Assembly: GCA_025054835.1 (NCBI GenBank) | Contig: JANWZQ010000118.1 | Span: 1-36,910, forward strand | Reading direction: 5' to 3' | Source: Chthonomonadaceae bacterium | GTDB lineage: Bacteria; Armatimonadota; Chthonomonadetes; Chthonomonadales; Chthonomonadaceae | Length of the DNA: 36,910 nt | Shown here: positions 15,605-23,420 of the stretch, piece after piece | Numbering within the stretch: position 1 is the first letter of the stretch | Layout: every line of letters starts with the position of its first letter | Translations under genes and position numbers: made by a program | Notes under the pieces: model-generated | What the model was told of the DNA's origin: nothing | Seen by the model: the letters and a program-made list of their open reading frames with translations, nothing else | Database searches by the model: none

Positions 15605-16375
15605 TTATGAGGCTTTCTCCCTGGGTGCGGAAGGACTGCGCTCGATCTTGCCTTTCCACTCAATCGGACCCTGCTGGCTGGGAATGCCCGAGGCCGTTTG
15701 CTCTGCCTGTATTAACTGACCGGTGGCCGGATCGAGAAATGCGGTGACTTTGACCTTCAACCGGGTGTCTGTGAACTCGGTATCCGCTTCCAGCTCCTGT
15801 GTGACCTTCCAGGCAGGCATGTCATTCAACTTTGCCGTTCCGTCGTAGGTCGTTTTGATTTTGACTTTCTTTCCCTTGACCTGCGGATTATCCGCTTCGG
15901 TGGTCCATGACTCGCCGGGTTTCACCGGCTTCTCCGGAAGGACGATGGTCTCGGCCATGGTGAGCAGGTGCAGGGTGCTGGAGGACAGGTAGGGATTGTC
16001 TTCCACTCGGGGCTTGAAGGTGAGCACACGGTTGATCCGGTCCAGGGTCATGGTGATCTCAGCAGTGGCCGGGATCTCGTTTTCCGTGCCGTTGACAAGG
16101 AACTTACCGCCCTCGTTGTGCACCACAACGATGACTTCTTTGTTGTCCTTGACCTCTTTGACGACGTGCTTGCGTACCTGCTCCACGGTGATATCCGCGC
16201 CGACACTCATGGTGAGCGTGGTCCGATAGCGAACCGTTTCCCCGACCTTTGCCGGGGCTGTCAGCGTGATCGGTCGGGCCTCGTCGGCAGCATCATCGGC
16301 GCGAACTGGAGTCTGCGTTGCCGCGAACAGAACGCCAAGTGCGGCAAGGCAAGAGCAGAGTGAGAACGGTTTCAT
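15605..16375 (-). CDS. Exported protein of unknown function (DUF6263-like)
   Basis: A 256-residue protein with a clear signal peptide (MKPFSLCSCLAALGVLFAA followed by an Ala-x-Ala-type site near VRADDA). The mature part is rich in beta strands with alternating Lys/Glu/Thr/Val and contains KVGETVRYRTTLTMS near its start and KPGESWTTE near the middle. That pattern, two similar 'GE' strand motifs in a beta-rich periplasmic protein, resembles DUF6263, a family of unknown function; I hold this loosely. There is no lipobox and no membrane anchor, so it should be periplasmic or secreted. ATG 16375 is preceded by AAGGAG at 8 nt; the TTG just before it is less likely. It follows the esterase gene on the same strand by about 70 bases and may be in its operon. 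Confidence 0.75.
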   Translation of the reverse strand: MKPFSLCSCLAALGVLFAATQTPVRADDAADEARPITLTAPAKVGETVRYRTTLTMSVGADITVEQVRKHVVKEVKDNKEVIVVVHNEGGKFLVNGTENEIPATAEITMTLDRINRVLTFKPRVEDNPYLSSSTLHLLTMAETIVLPEKPVKPGESWTTEADNPQVKGKKVKIKTTYDGTAKLNDMPAWKVTQELEADTEFTDTRLKVKVTAFLDPATGQLIQAEQTASGIPSQQGPIEWKGKIERSPSAPREKAS

Positions 16376-16447
16376 CAATACTTCTCCTTCTGGTCACGTG
16401 TACGGACTTTCGTGGACGATGGCATCGCTGTCAGGGATGCCGTTGTA

Positions 16448-18427
16448 TCAGGGTATGGGATCTGGCAACCGGGGGGTCCACCCCGTCAGGTCGGGCAGGT
16501 GCTGGAACCGATCCGGGGAGCCCAGCGTGCGGTACAGATCCCGGGCCCAGTGATAGGTTTCTGGAAGCGTACCGGTCACCACAATCTCTGCCGGGAAGAG
16601 CAGGCCGGCCACCTGCGGCAGGTCGGTGATCTGCAGGCAGTTGAGCATCTCGATCGTCTCACCTCGCCCATCCGGTTGGGACGGTGCGTTCTGCGTGGCC
16701 GGTGGAGACTGCAGCAACAGGGCAGCCACCCTGCCGTCCAGCAGAGCCGCATAGAGTGCGACTGCGGCCATCTCGCCCTGCGCAGCCAGCACGAGGGGCC
16801 TGTCTGCAATCTGCGGCAGAGAGCGCACCGCGGTCATCGCGCATAGCGTATCCCAGACACGCATGCTGGCGAGGGTGCGTCCGGTCCATGCGCTGGCCCG
16901 TCGCAGATGCCATTGCAGGCTCTGGCCCCATGCAGTATCGCCGGTACCCCGCGTCTCGATGATCACCTGAGCCCATGGAGCGCGCACGGTGCGTACATAC
17001 CGTTCCGTGGCGCCCCGCTCCTCTTCCGGCGAGCGCAGGGCGATCACGGCGGGCAGGGGCGTGTCAGTATGCGCAGGCAGACGGCACTCGCCGTGCAGGC
17101 GCCAGCCCTCTTCCGGGGTGAAGGCGAAGCGAAAACCATTACGATCTCCCGAGCGGAATTCGAACTCCACGCGCAGGTCCAGTGCCGGCAGATCCGGTGG
17201 AAAGGCACGGAAAGTTCGGCTCCGCAACGCGTCGGTCACGCGCTGGCGCACACGGGTTAGGTCAGTGCGATCAGCAATCTGTGGCGGGCGGGCCAGCGGG
17301 ATAAAGCTGTCCTGAATGGAGGGCGTACGGTCACCGTCAGGAGGGCCGTTAACGAACACGCGCAGGACAGCTTCTGGCTCCTGCCGGTCGGGTGTCTCAT
17401 CCACATCACCGATGTCATTCTCGGGAACAATCCGTTGTTGCAGATGTTGCAGAAAGAAGGCAAAGATGGCTTTTCGGGAGCGCTCGTGATAGGAGTGCCC
17501 TCCGGGAGTTTCCACAAGACGCAGGTTCTGCGGCGCACCCAGCAGGGTGTACAGGCGTTGCAACTGCCCGTGTACCTCCCGAATGGAAGCGATGGGGAAG
17601 ATCTCGTCGCGGTCTGCCGAGGCGATCAGCAACGGGCGCGGGGCGATCAATCCGCCCACGTCCGCAAGGTCCCACAGGTAGGTGTTCACCCACCACATGC
17701 AGTCACAGTGGCCGTCAATGACCCGATCCTGAACGTGTGAGGCGAGCGTGGTTGTGCCACAGACCGGGGCGGCGGCACCGATCCGCTCGTCCGCCGCCGC
17801 GAGGTACCACGTCGACGCGCCTCCTCCAGAGATCCCGGTGACGCACAGACGCCCGGGGTCTACCTCGGGGCGCTGGCACAGGTAATCGATGGCGCGCAGG
17901 GCATTGTACAGCTCGACGCCGGCGGGCGTGTATCCCCGGCTGATCCAGTGCCACCACCCTTCTCGATAGGTACCATGATGGTATCCTTTTCCCTCACCCA
18001 GCTGGATCGTTTCCATCAGCAGGCAGACGAAACCGAGCTCGGCAAAGCGCCGCGGATGCGCCTGAAAGGCGACCTTCTGTTTTTCACTGTGCCCGCACAG
18101 GTAGAGGACAGCGGGGCGGAGCCCGCCGGTAGCGCCCGGGGTCCCGGGATCGGGAACGTACAGGTTCGCTGTGACGTAGAGTTGCGGCCGGGTCTCCAGG
18201 GCGAGTTTCTCGATCCGGTAGCCCGGCCGTTGCAAGACGCCTGTCTGGATGATGGGGACTGGCATGCGCCCGGCAGGCGCTGGCAGGTCTTCCAGTCCCA
18301 TCATCTCCAGAAACTGCCGGCGCTTCTCCGGAACAAGACGACGCCATGCGGCTTCCTCTGTGTATTCTGCAAGCGCACGATCCGTGATACGCCGCGCTGC
18401 GCGACAGAGCGTCTCGCGGATGGACAT
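16448..18427 (-). CDS. Acetyl xylan esterase-like alpha/beta hydrolase with a second degenerate hydrolase domain
   Basis: A 659-residue protein made of two alpha/beta-hydrolase-like halves. In the first half the nucleophile elbow is TGISGGGAS (Ser200), the acid is in SADRDEIFP (Asp272 or Asp274) and the base is in TPGGHSYH (His311); AVLYLCGHSEKQK is the oxyanion-loop region. In the second half (about 420-650) a similar strand order appears, but the elbow-like site LVLAAQGEMAAVAL has no serine, so this half is probably structural or regulatory. Such two-domain proteins are annotated as acetyl xylan esterase or general hydrolases in Planctomycetes, Armatimonadota and Acidobacteria. No signal peptide is evident, so it should be cytoplasmic. 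AGGAGG lies 7 nt before the second of two tandem ATGs (18427); the first (18430) is only 4 nt away. Confidence 0.85.
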   Translation of the reverse strand: MSIRETLCRAARRITDRALAEYTEEAAWRRLVPEKRRQFLEMMGLEDLPAPAGRMPVPIIQTGVLQRPGYRIEKLALETRPQLYVTANLYVPDPGTPGATGGLRPAVLYLCGHSEKQKVAFQAHPRRFAELGFVCLLMETIQLGEGKGYHHGTYREGWWHWISRGYTPAGVELYNALRAIDYLCQRPEVDPGRLCVTGISGGGASTWYLAAADERIGAAAPVCGTTTLASHVQDRVIDGHCDCMWWVNTYLWDLADVGGLIAPRPLLIASADRDEIFPIASIREVHGQLQRLYTLLGAPQNLRLVETPGGHSYHERSRKAIFAFFLQHLQQRIVPENDIGDVDETPDRQEPEAVLRVFVNGPPDGDRTPSIQDSFIPLARPPQIADRTDLTRVRQRVTDALRSRTFRAFPPDLPALDLRVEFEFRSGDRNGFRFAFTPEEGWRLHGECRLPAHTDTPLPAVIALRSPEEERGATERYVRTVRAPWAQVIIETRGTGDTAWGQSLQWHLRRASAWTGRTLASMRVWDTLCAMTAVRSLPQIADRPLVLAAQGEMAAVALYAALLDGRVAALLLQSPPATQNAPSQPDGRGETIEMLNCLQITDLPQVAGLLFPAEIVVTGTLPETYHWARDLYRTLGSPDRFQHLPDLTGWTPRLPDPIP

Positions 18428-18608
18428 CATATGACCTCCTGCACCCGAACCCCGAAAACGGAAGCGTCCTGATAGTTTGACGGTGCCGGCTGGCAAGTTG
18501 CGTCAGGTAAACTGTGACGTATCTTCGTTATCTCCTGTGCGGGTTCCCTGCTGCCGGATGGGACCCTTTCAGAAAAAGCCAATGCTTTCGCAATGCAACC
18601 GCAGCTTC

Positions 18609-19715
18609 ATGACAGGGATCCGGATTGTCCGGGCGACTCTGCGCTCTTTCGTCGGGTTCATGGCGATCGCGAGTCTTGTTGCCAGTAGCGGGTGCAACCG
18701 CGCAGAACCCGGTATCGTTCTGTATGCGGACCAGGATCCGCAGGTGGTAGAAAGCCTCGTCAGGCAGATACAGGCCGATGTGGGCACGCCGGTGCGCGTG
18801 GTCTGTGCGGCTCCAGAGCAGGTCGCACAGGGCATCGGACTGGCGCAACGTGTTCGAGAGGAGCGCAAGGCCGACGTGTACTGGGCCGGGAACCCGATAG
18901 CCATGCAGAAGGTGATGGATGATGGCCTGTTGCTGAAGATGAAAACGCCCCTGACGATCCCCTATGTGCCCGAGGCACGCGACCCGGATTTCTACTGGGT
19001 TGGCCTGGACGCGCGCTTCCGGGTGATCCTGTACCATCGTCGGGCTGTTCCGCGTAATCGCCTCCCGGACTCTCTGGCCAGCCTGCGAGACCCGCAGTGG
19101 AGAGGAAAGGCGGGGATGGCTCACCCGAACCGGAGCTTCTCTGCGCGGTACCATCTGATGACGCTCTTCGCGCTCGCTTCGGAAGCAGATGCCAGAGAGT
19201 TGCTATCCGGCATCAGGGCAAATCAGGTCCAATTGCTGCCGGGTGAGCAGGCCGTGGCGGATGCTGTGACTTCTGGGAAGGTCGCATGGGGCATTACGGA
19301 CTCGGATGTCGCGGAACGGGCGATACGCTCGGGGGCGCCAGTGGACTACGTGGTGCCGGATCAGAAAAGCGGTTCAACGGCCCGGGCCATGGGCATTCCC
19401 CCGGAGGCACTCCCGACACTGGGCACTCCATTGCTGGTGACGCCGGTTGGCCTGCTCAAAGACCGACCACTGCGCGGGGAAGCGGAGAACCTGTTCCGGG
19501 CGATGGTCAAGTTGAGCACGGCGAACGCGATGGCGACCCGGATCCAGCCAGACCGGTTACCGACGCATGAGGCTCTGCTCGACAGCCCGCCAGCGACCAG
19601 CAAGCATCGGATCAAGGACTTTCGCAGGCTTCTACTGGCTCCTCTGACATCCCGACAGGCCAGAGAGGCAGAGATGCGGGTGACGCTGGCCGTTGAGGAG
19701 CTGCTGGAGCCCTGA
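18609..19715 (+). CDS. Lipoprotein substrate-binding protein, Fe(3+)/AfuA-type
   Basis: A 368-residue extracellular solute-binding protein of an ABC transporter. The start at 18609 gives a textbook lipoprotein signal: RIVR, a hydrophobic core, then LVASSGC with the lipidated Cys at residue 29. ATGs at 18558 and 18582 are in frame but extend the leader, and none of the three has a strong ribosome binding site. The mature protein has the family pattern IVLYADQDPQVVESLVRQ at its start, KADVYWAGNP, and DSLASLRDPQWRGKAGMAHP in the middle, like the FutA/AfuA/FbpA iron-binding group. Conserved Tyr pairs of iron binders are not evident to me, so another ligand such as a phosphonate or a small organic anion is possible. 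No permease or ATPase gene is adjacent, which makes it an orphan. Confidence 0.85.
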   Translation: MTGIRIVRATLRSFVGFMAIASLVASSGCNRAEPGIVLYADQDPQVVESLVRQIQADVGTPVRVVCAAPEQVAQGIGLAQRVREERKADVYWAGNPIAMQKVMDDGLLLKMKTPLTIPYVPEARDPDFYWVGLDARFRVILYHRRAVPRNRLPDSLASLRDPQWRGKAGMAHPNRSFSARYHLMTLFALASEADARELLSGIRANQVQLLPGEQAVADAVTSGKVAWGITDSDVAERAIRSGAPVDYVVPDQKSGSTARAMGIPPEALPTLGTPLLVTPVGLLKDRPLRGEAENLFRAMVKLSTANAMATRIQPDRLPTHEALLDSPPATSKHRIKDFRRLLLAPLTSRQAREAEMRVTLAVEELLEP

Positions 19716-19783
19716 GTGGCACCGTGTGCGCGTAATCGGGAGAGTTTGCACCCGGTGATCCTGCTTGAAACGATGTCATTGCC

Positions 19784-19812
19784 TTGACACTGGCAATAAG
19801 TTGGCATATAAT
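19784..19812 (+). promoter_or_regulatory. Consensus sigma-70-type promoter of the pilus/secretion locus
   Basis: TTGACA (19784-19789), exactly 17 bases, then TATAAT (19807-19812): both hexamers match the consensus perfectly at optimal spacing. It is the best promoter in the window. Transcription would start near 19819-19821 and run about 450 bases before the pilB-like start codon. The likely start site coincides with a CTGCAC-AAG-GTGCAG hairpin (19813-19827). Confidence 0.85.
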
Positions 19813-20266
19813 CTGCACAAGGTGCAGAAAATGCACTGCGAAGGAACCGCTCTGAACAGGCGGTAACAGACGCCCTGAAGCGCGATCTGGCAGTTCTGCT
19901 GTGCGTGCCTTGCGACGTGCGTCCTGTGCAGTCAATACTGCACGCCGATGCGTGGCGTTGTGGCGAGGCCGCCATTTCCCCCGTAGTTCTCTTCATCTGC
20001 AGCACTGCCGTTTCCCGACAGTGTCACCTCGAAGTCGGTTGCGTTGGCGCTTTTCTCATGAAACAGGCAGCAGGACTGTTGTGAATTTCCCGGGTGAACA
20101 CTTTGCGCCTTGAGGGCGTCTGACGAAAAAGAGACTTCGCCCGAAATACTACTGGAGGCCCGCACGGGATCCCGTGTCAGGTGCTGTGCGCGTGCGCCGG
20201 GTTTGAGCCGGAACCGGGTACCTCCGGGCGCCTCTTCAGGTTTACTTCTCTGCGAGAACAGGGGAA
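19813..20266 (+). other. Long untranslated leader before the pilB-like gene
   Basis: About 450 bases between the consensus promoter and the first gene of the locus. It holds two short hairpins built from the same hexamer: CTGCAC/GTGCAG with a 3-base loop at 19813-19827, and GTGCAG/CTGCAC with a 6-base loop at 19926-19943. The arms can also pair across the two hairpins, so alternative folds are possible. I do not see the conserved cores of c-di-GMP-I/II or other common riboswitches. A 77-codon minus-strand frame (19932-20165) crosses it, but nothing supports it as a gene. The stretch 19716-19783 before the promoter shows nothing else. Confidence 0.5.
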
Positions 20267-21985
20267 ATGCTCGAGAGCCTCAAGCCTTTCTATCATCGAA
20301 GCAGTCATCTGGGGGAGCAGCTGGTTGCGGATGGGCATATCACGCAGGAGCAGCTGGAGGAAGCGCTCGCCCGGCAGGTTCAGCACAGGAAGCGGCTCGG
20401 AGAGACCCTGTTGCAGATGGGGTACATCTCCCCGGCCGTGCTGGGGCGCTATCTGGAGGCAGCAACCCGCTGTCAGTTCCTGGAACTGGCGGATTACCCC
20501 ATCGATTTCGAGGTCGCACAGCAGATCAACGAACAACGTGCGCGCCGGTTGCGCGCCCTACCGGTGCGCGACCGGGGCGAGGATGTGCTGGTTGCTATGT
20601 CAGATCCACTGGATCTGGCAGCTATTGATGAGCTGCAGGCTCTGCTCAATCGGCGTGTCACGCCCGTTCTGGTCTTCGAAGCCGATCTGAACGACGCGAT
20701 CAACCGGGTATTCGACGTGACCCGGCGTGCGCAGGGCATTATCGATGAGATCGGCAAGGAGAGCGCGCCGGCCTGGGAGATAGAAGAGAATGAGGACGAC
20801 CTGCTGGCCAGTGCACAGGAAGGGCCGGTCGTCCGGCTGGTCAACAGCATCATCGCGGGCGCGATCGCCTGCGATGCCAGCGACATCCACATCGAACCGC
20901 AGGAAGATCGGGTGCGGGTGCGCTATCGCATCGACGGGATCCTGGCTGATCAGATGACCATTCCCGTCAACTACCGCGCAGCAGTGATCTCGCGCATCAA
21001 GATCATGGCGCGCTGCAATATCGCGGAACGCCGCCGCCCGCAGGACGGGCGTATCCTCTTCAAAGGAAGTGGACGGGATAACGATCTGCGTGTTTCCATC
21101 ATGCCGACCGTCTTCGGGGAGAAGGCTGCCATTCGCATTCTGGAGCGCACCAAAACACTGAACAACTTGGAGCAGATGGGGTTCTTCCCGGAGCAGTACC
21201 GACTCTTCGATCATTTTATTCGGCGGCCACATGGCATGATACTGGTTACCGGCCCGACCGGGAGCGGCAAGAGTACCACTCTGCAGGCCGCGCTGGCCCG
21301 GATCAACAGCCCGGAGATCAATATCAGCACCATTGAGGATCCAGTTGAGTATCTGGTGCCCGGAGTCAACCACACACAGGTTGACCCGAAGATTGGCGTG
21401 ACATTCGCCAGCGGGTTGCGTACGCTGGTACGTCAGGACCCGGATGTCATCATGGTCGGTGAGATCCGGGATCGCGAAACGGCCGAGATCGCCATTCAGG
21501 CCGCATTGACCGGGCATCTGGTTTTCTCTACGCTGCACACCAACGATGCGCCCGGGGCCATCACCCGCCTGATCAACATGGGCGTGGAGCCCTTCCTGAT
21601 CGCTTCGGCGTTGCTGTGTAGTGTGGCACAGCGTCTGGTGCGCACAGTCTGTTCGTTCTGTCGAGAAGAGTTTCCCGCAACGGCATCCATGCTGGAAGCG
21701 CTCGGGGTGCCGCACACCGAGGGGTTCCAGCCCATGCTGGCTCGCGGTCGGGGATGCCCCAAGTGCGCGCAGCGTGGACTGAAAGGGCGCACTGCTGTGT
21801 TCGAAATCATGCCCATGACCGAAGAGATCCGGGAGCTGACCCTTCGGCGGGAGTCCAGTGCTGTGATCGGTGAGATGGCTCGTCGTCAGGGCATGAAGAC
21901 CATGCGTGAAATGGGAGTACGCAAGGTGCTGCAGGGGGTCACCACTATGGAGGAGGTGACGCGCGTGCTTTCGGCAGAGGAATAG
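20267..21985 (+). CDS. pilB: PilB/GspE-type assembly ATPase
   Basis: A 572-residue hexameric ATPase that powers subunit extrusion in type IV pili or type II secretion. Residues about 10-150 form an MshEN-type N-terminal domain (GEQLVADGHITQEQLEEAL, then LGETLLQMGYISPAVLGRYL), which in MshE and some PilB proteins binds cyclic di-GMP. The catalytic part has ASDIHIEPQ, Walker A GPTGSGKST (residues 329-337), an Asp box (TIEDPVEY), Walker B VIMVGEIRD (near 394) and a His box (GHLVFSTLHTNDA). A zinc-binding tetracysteine (CSFC near 462, CPKC near 497) is intact. It is the first gene of the locus, with AGGGG just before the ATG. A c-di-GMP enzyme is encoded 7 kb upstream. No PilT retraction ATPase is present. 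Confidence 0.95.
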   Translation: MLESLKPFYHRSSHLGEQLVADGHITQEQLEEALARQVQHRKRLGETLLQMGYISPAVLGRYLEAATRCQFLELADYPIDFEVAQQINEQRARRLRALPVRDRGEDVLVAMSDPLDLAAIDELQALLNRRVTPVLVFEADLNDAINRVFDVTRRAQGIIDEIGKESAPAWEIEENEDDLLASAQEGPVVRLVNSIIAGAIACDASDIHIEPQEDRVRVRYRIDGILADQMTIPVNYRAAVISRIKIMARCNIAERRRPQDGRILFKGSGRDNDLRVSIMPTVFGEKAAIRILERTKTLNNLEQMGFFPEQYRLFDHFIRRPHGMILVTGPTGSGKSTTLQAALARINSPEINISTIEDPVEYLVPGVNHTQVDPKIGVTFASGLRTLVRQDPDVIMVGEIRDRETAEIAIQAALTGHLVFSTLHTNDAPGAITRLINMGVEPFLIASALLCSVAQRLVRTVCSFCREEFPATASMLEALGVPHTEGFQPMLARGRGCPKCAQRGLKGRTAVFEIMPMTEEIRELTLRRESSAVIGEMARRQGMKTMREMGVRKVLQGVTTMEEVTRVLSAEE

Positions 21986-22074
21986 GGGCTACGGGGCGGG
22001 GGACCTGTGCGCTCTGGACAGCGGTTCCCGGGCCCGATGCGTATTCCCGGCAGCATCTCTGGAGTGTGACCGTA

Positions 22075-23304
22075 ATGCCAACCTACGCCTACACAGCGCG
22101 CGATCGTAATGGCAACCCGGTGCAGGGGGTTGTCATCAGTGCCGACATCGACACGGTACGTGAACTGCTGCGCGAGCGCGACCTGTTCCTGACCAGCGCC
22201 GTCGAGCAGGGAGGCGCACTGCCACAGGAGTCGACGGGGGTACGGGTGCGCCGCGGGCGACGCGTGCGCATCGGGGACATGGTGGTGATGAGCCGGCAGC
22301 TGGCTACTCTGGTGCGTGCCGGTCTGCCACTGAACGAGTGCCTGTATACCACGGCCCTGCAGAGTGAGAACCAGTACCTGCGCGATGTATTGCATCAGGT
22401 GCGACGCGATGTGCTGGGAGGAAGCAGCCTGGCTGAGGCTGTTGCCAGGCACCCGAACGTTTTCCCGGAGCTCTACGTAGCGCTGATCCGGGCCGGGGAA
22501 GCGGGAGGCGTTCTGGATGAAACGCTCGACATCGCCGCCGAGCAGTTCGACAAGGAAGCGGAACTGCGTGAGAAAGTGCGCTCTGCATTCATCTATCCTA
22601 TCATTGTGATTTGCGTGGCCATCTTCGTGGTAGGCTTCCTGATCCTGTTTGTTATCCCGCAATTCGACAAGGTATACCGGGCGTTCAACGCGCAGCTTCC
22701 GCTGGTGACCCTTGCGCTACTGCGTTTCAGCGCATTCGCGGTGAGCCCTCTGGGATTTCCTCTGTTGCTGGCACTGACGGTAGGGGGCTACGTGGCCGTA
22801 CGCCGGTACATCCGGACGCCGAAGGGACGTGAGCGCTGGGACCGCTTCAAAATCAACGTCTGGCTCTTCGGGCCATTGAATCGCAAGGTTGCGATCGCCC
22901 GGCTGACACGGACGCTCTCCGCTATGGTACGGTCCGGCGTGCCCATTCTGCAGGCCCTGGCGATCTCTTCACGGGTCGCCAACAACGTCATCATCATGAC
23001 CGCTATGAACCGGGTAGCGGAGTTCGTGCAGCAGGGCTCCCGGCTCTGGATGCCCATGGAGCAGACCGGTGAGTTCCCTCCGATTGTGACCCGAATGATT
23101 GCTGCTGGAGAGGAGTCGGGCAATCTGGATGAGATGCTGACCGAGCTCACACGCTTCTATGATCGGGACATTGAGTACACGGTGCAGAAGCTAACACGGC
23201 TGCTGGAGCCTGCCCTGACAGTACTGATCGGGGGAGTTGTGTTGTTCGTGCTGCTGGCCCTCTACATGCCTATCTTCAACCTGACCAACGTGTTGCGACG
23301 GTAG
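22075..23304 (+). CDS. pilC: PilC/GspF-type inner-membrane platform protein
   Basis: A 409-residue inner-membrane protein on which the assembly ATPase acts. The N-terminus MPTYAYTARDRNGNPVQG is the classic start of the PilC/GspF family, which is why I take ATG 22075 (GGAG about 10 nt upstream) rather than GTG 22066. Two T2SSF domains are visible: the first around MSRQLATLVRAGLPLNECL with the later LIRAGEAGGVLDETL, the second around LTRTLSAMVRSGVPILQAL with MIAAGEESGNLDEML. Three membrane segments follow the usual places (about residues 175-200, 220-240 and 375-400), and the C-terminus ends in LYMPIFNLTNVLRR. Spacing to the ATPase gene is about 90 bases, with no terminator between them. Confidence 0.95.
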   Translation: MPTYAYTARDRNGNPVQGVVISADIDTVRELLRERDLFLTSAVEQGGALPQESTGVRVRRGRRVRIGDMVVMSRQLATLVRAGLPLNECLYTTALQSENQYLRDVLHQVRRDVLGGSSLAEAVARHPNVFPELYVALIRAGEAGGVLDETLDIAAEQFDKEAELREKVRSAFIYPIIVICVAIFVVGFLILFVIPQFDKVYRAFNAQLPLVTLALLRFSAFAVSPLGFPLLLALTVGGYVAVRRYIRTPKGRERWDRFKINVWLFGPLNRKVAIARLTRTLSAMVRSGVPILQALAISSRVANNVIIMTAMNRVAEFVQQGSRLWMPMEQTGEFPPIVTRMIAAGEESGNLDEMLTELTRFYDRDIEYTVQKLTRLLEPALTVLIGGVVLFVLLALYMPIFNLTNVLRR

Positions 23305-23330
23305 TGCGGCCTCTGCGTAGAGGTGAATAG

Positions 23331-23360
23331 TTGACAGAATTTGCAAAATTCTGGTAATTT
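23331..23360 (+). promoter_or_regulatory. Possible internal promoter with an inverted repeat in its spacer
   Basis: TTGACA at 23331-23336 is followed by the perfect inverted repeat CAGAATTT-GCA-AAATTCTG (23335-23353) and the weak -10-like TAATTT (23355-23360, 18-base spacing). The repeat overlaps the -35 end and fills the spacer, where a repressor could block polymerase. An alternative reading is a weak hairpin followed by TTTT acting as an attenuator between the platform gene and the pseudopilin genes. Confidence 0.4.
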
Positions 23361-23420
23361 TCCCGGGAAGCGCCTCCGGAAGAGAGCGTGGTGGGCCATC
23401 TGCGAGCCCGGTAGGATCTC

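Noticed and set aside
19932-20165. 77-codon minus-strand frame in the leader of the assembly locus, ending in a Gly/Asn-rich stretch
   Set aside because: No good ribosome binding site, no recognisable domain, and it lies antisense in a region better explained as an untranslated leader.
23308-23330. Similarity of GTAGAGGTGAA near 23315 to the hairpin arm at 15541
   Set aside because: Only about ten bases match and no second arm is present, so a shared repeat family is not supported.
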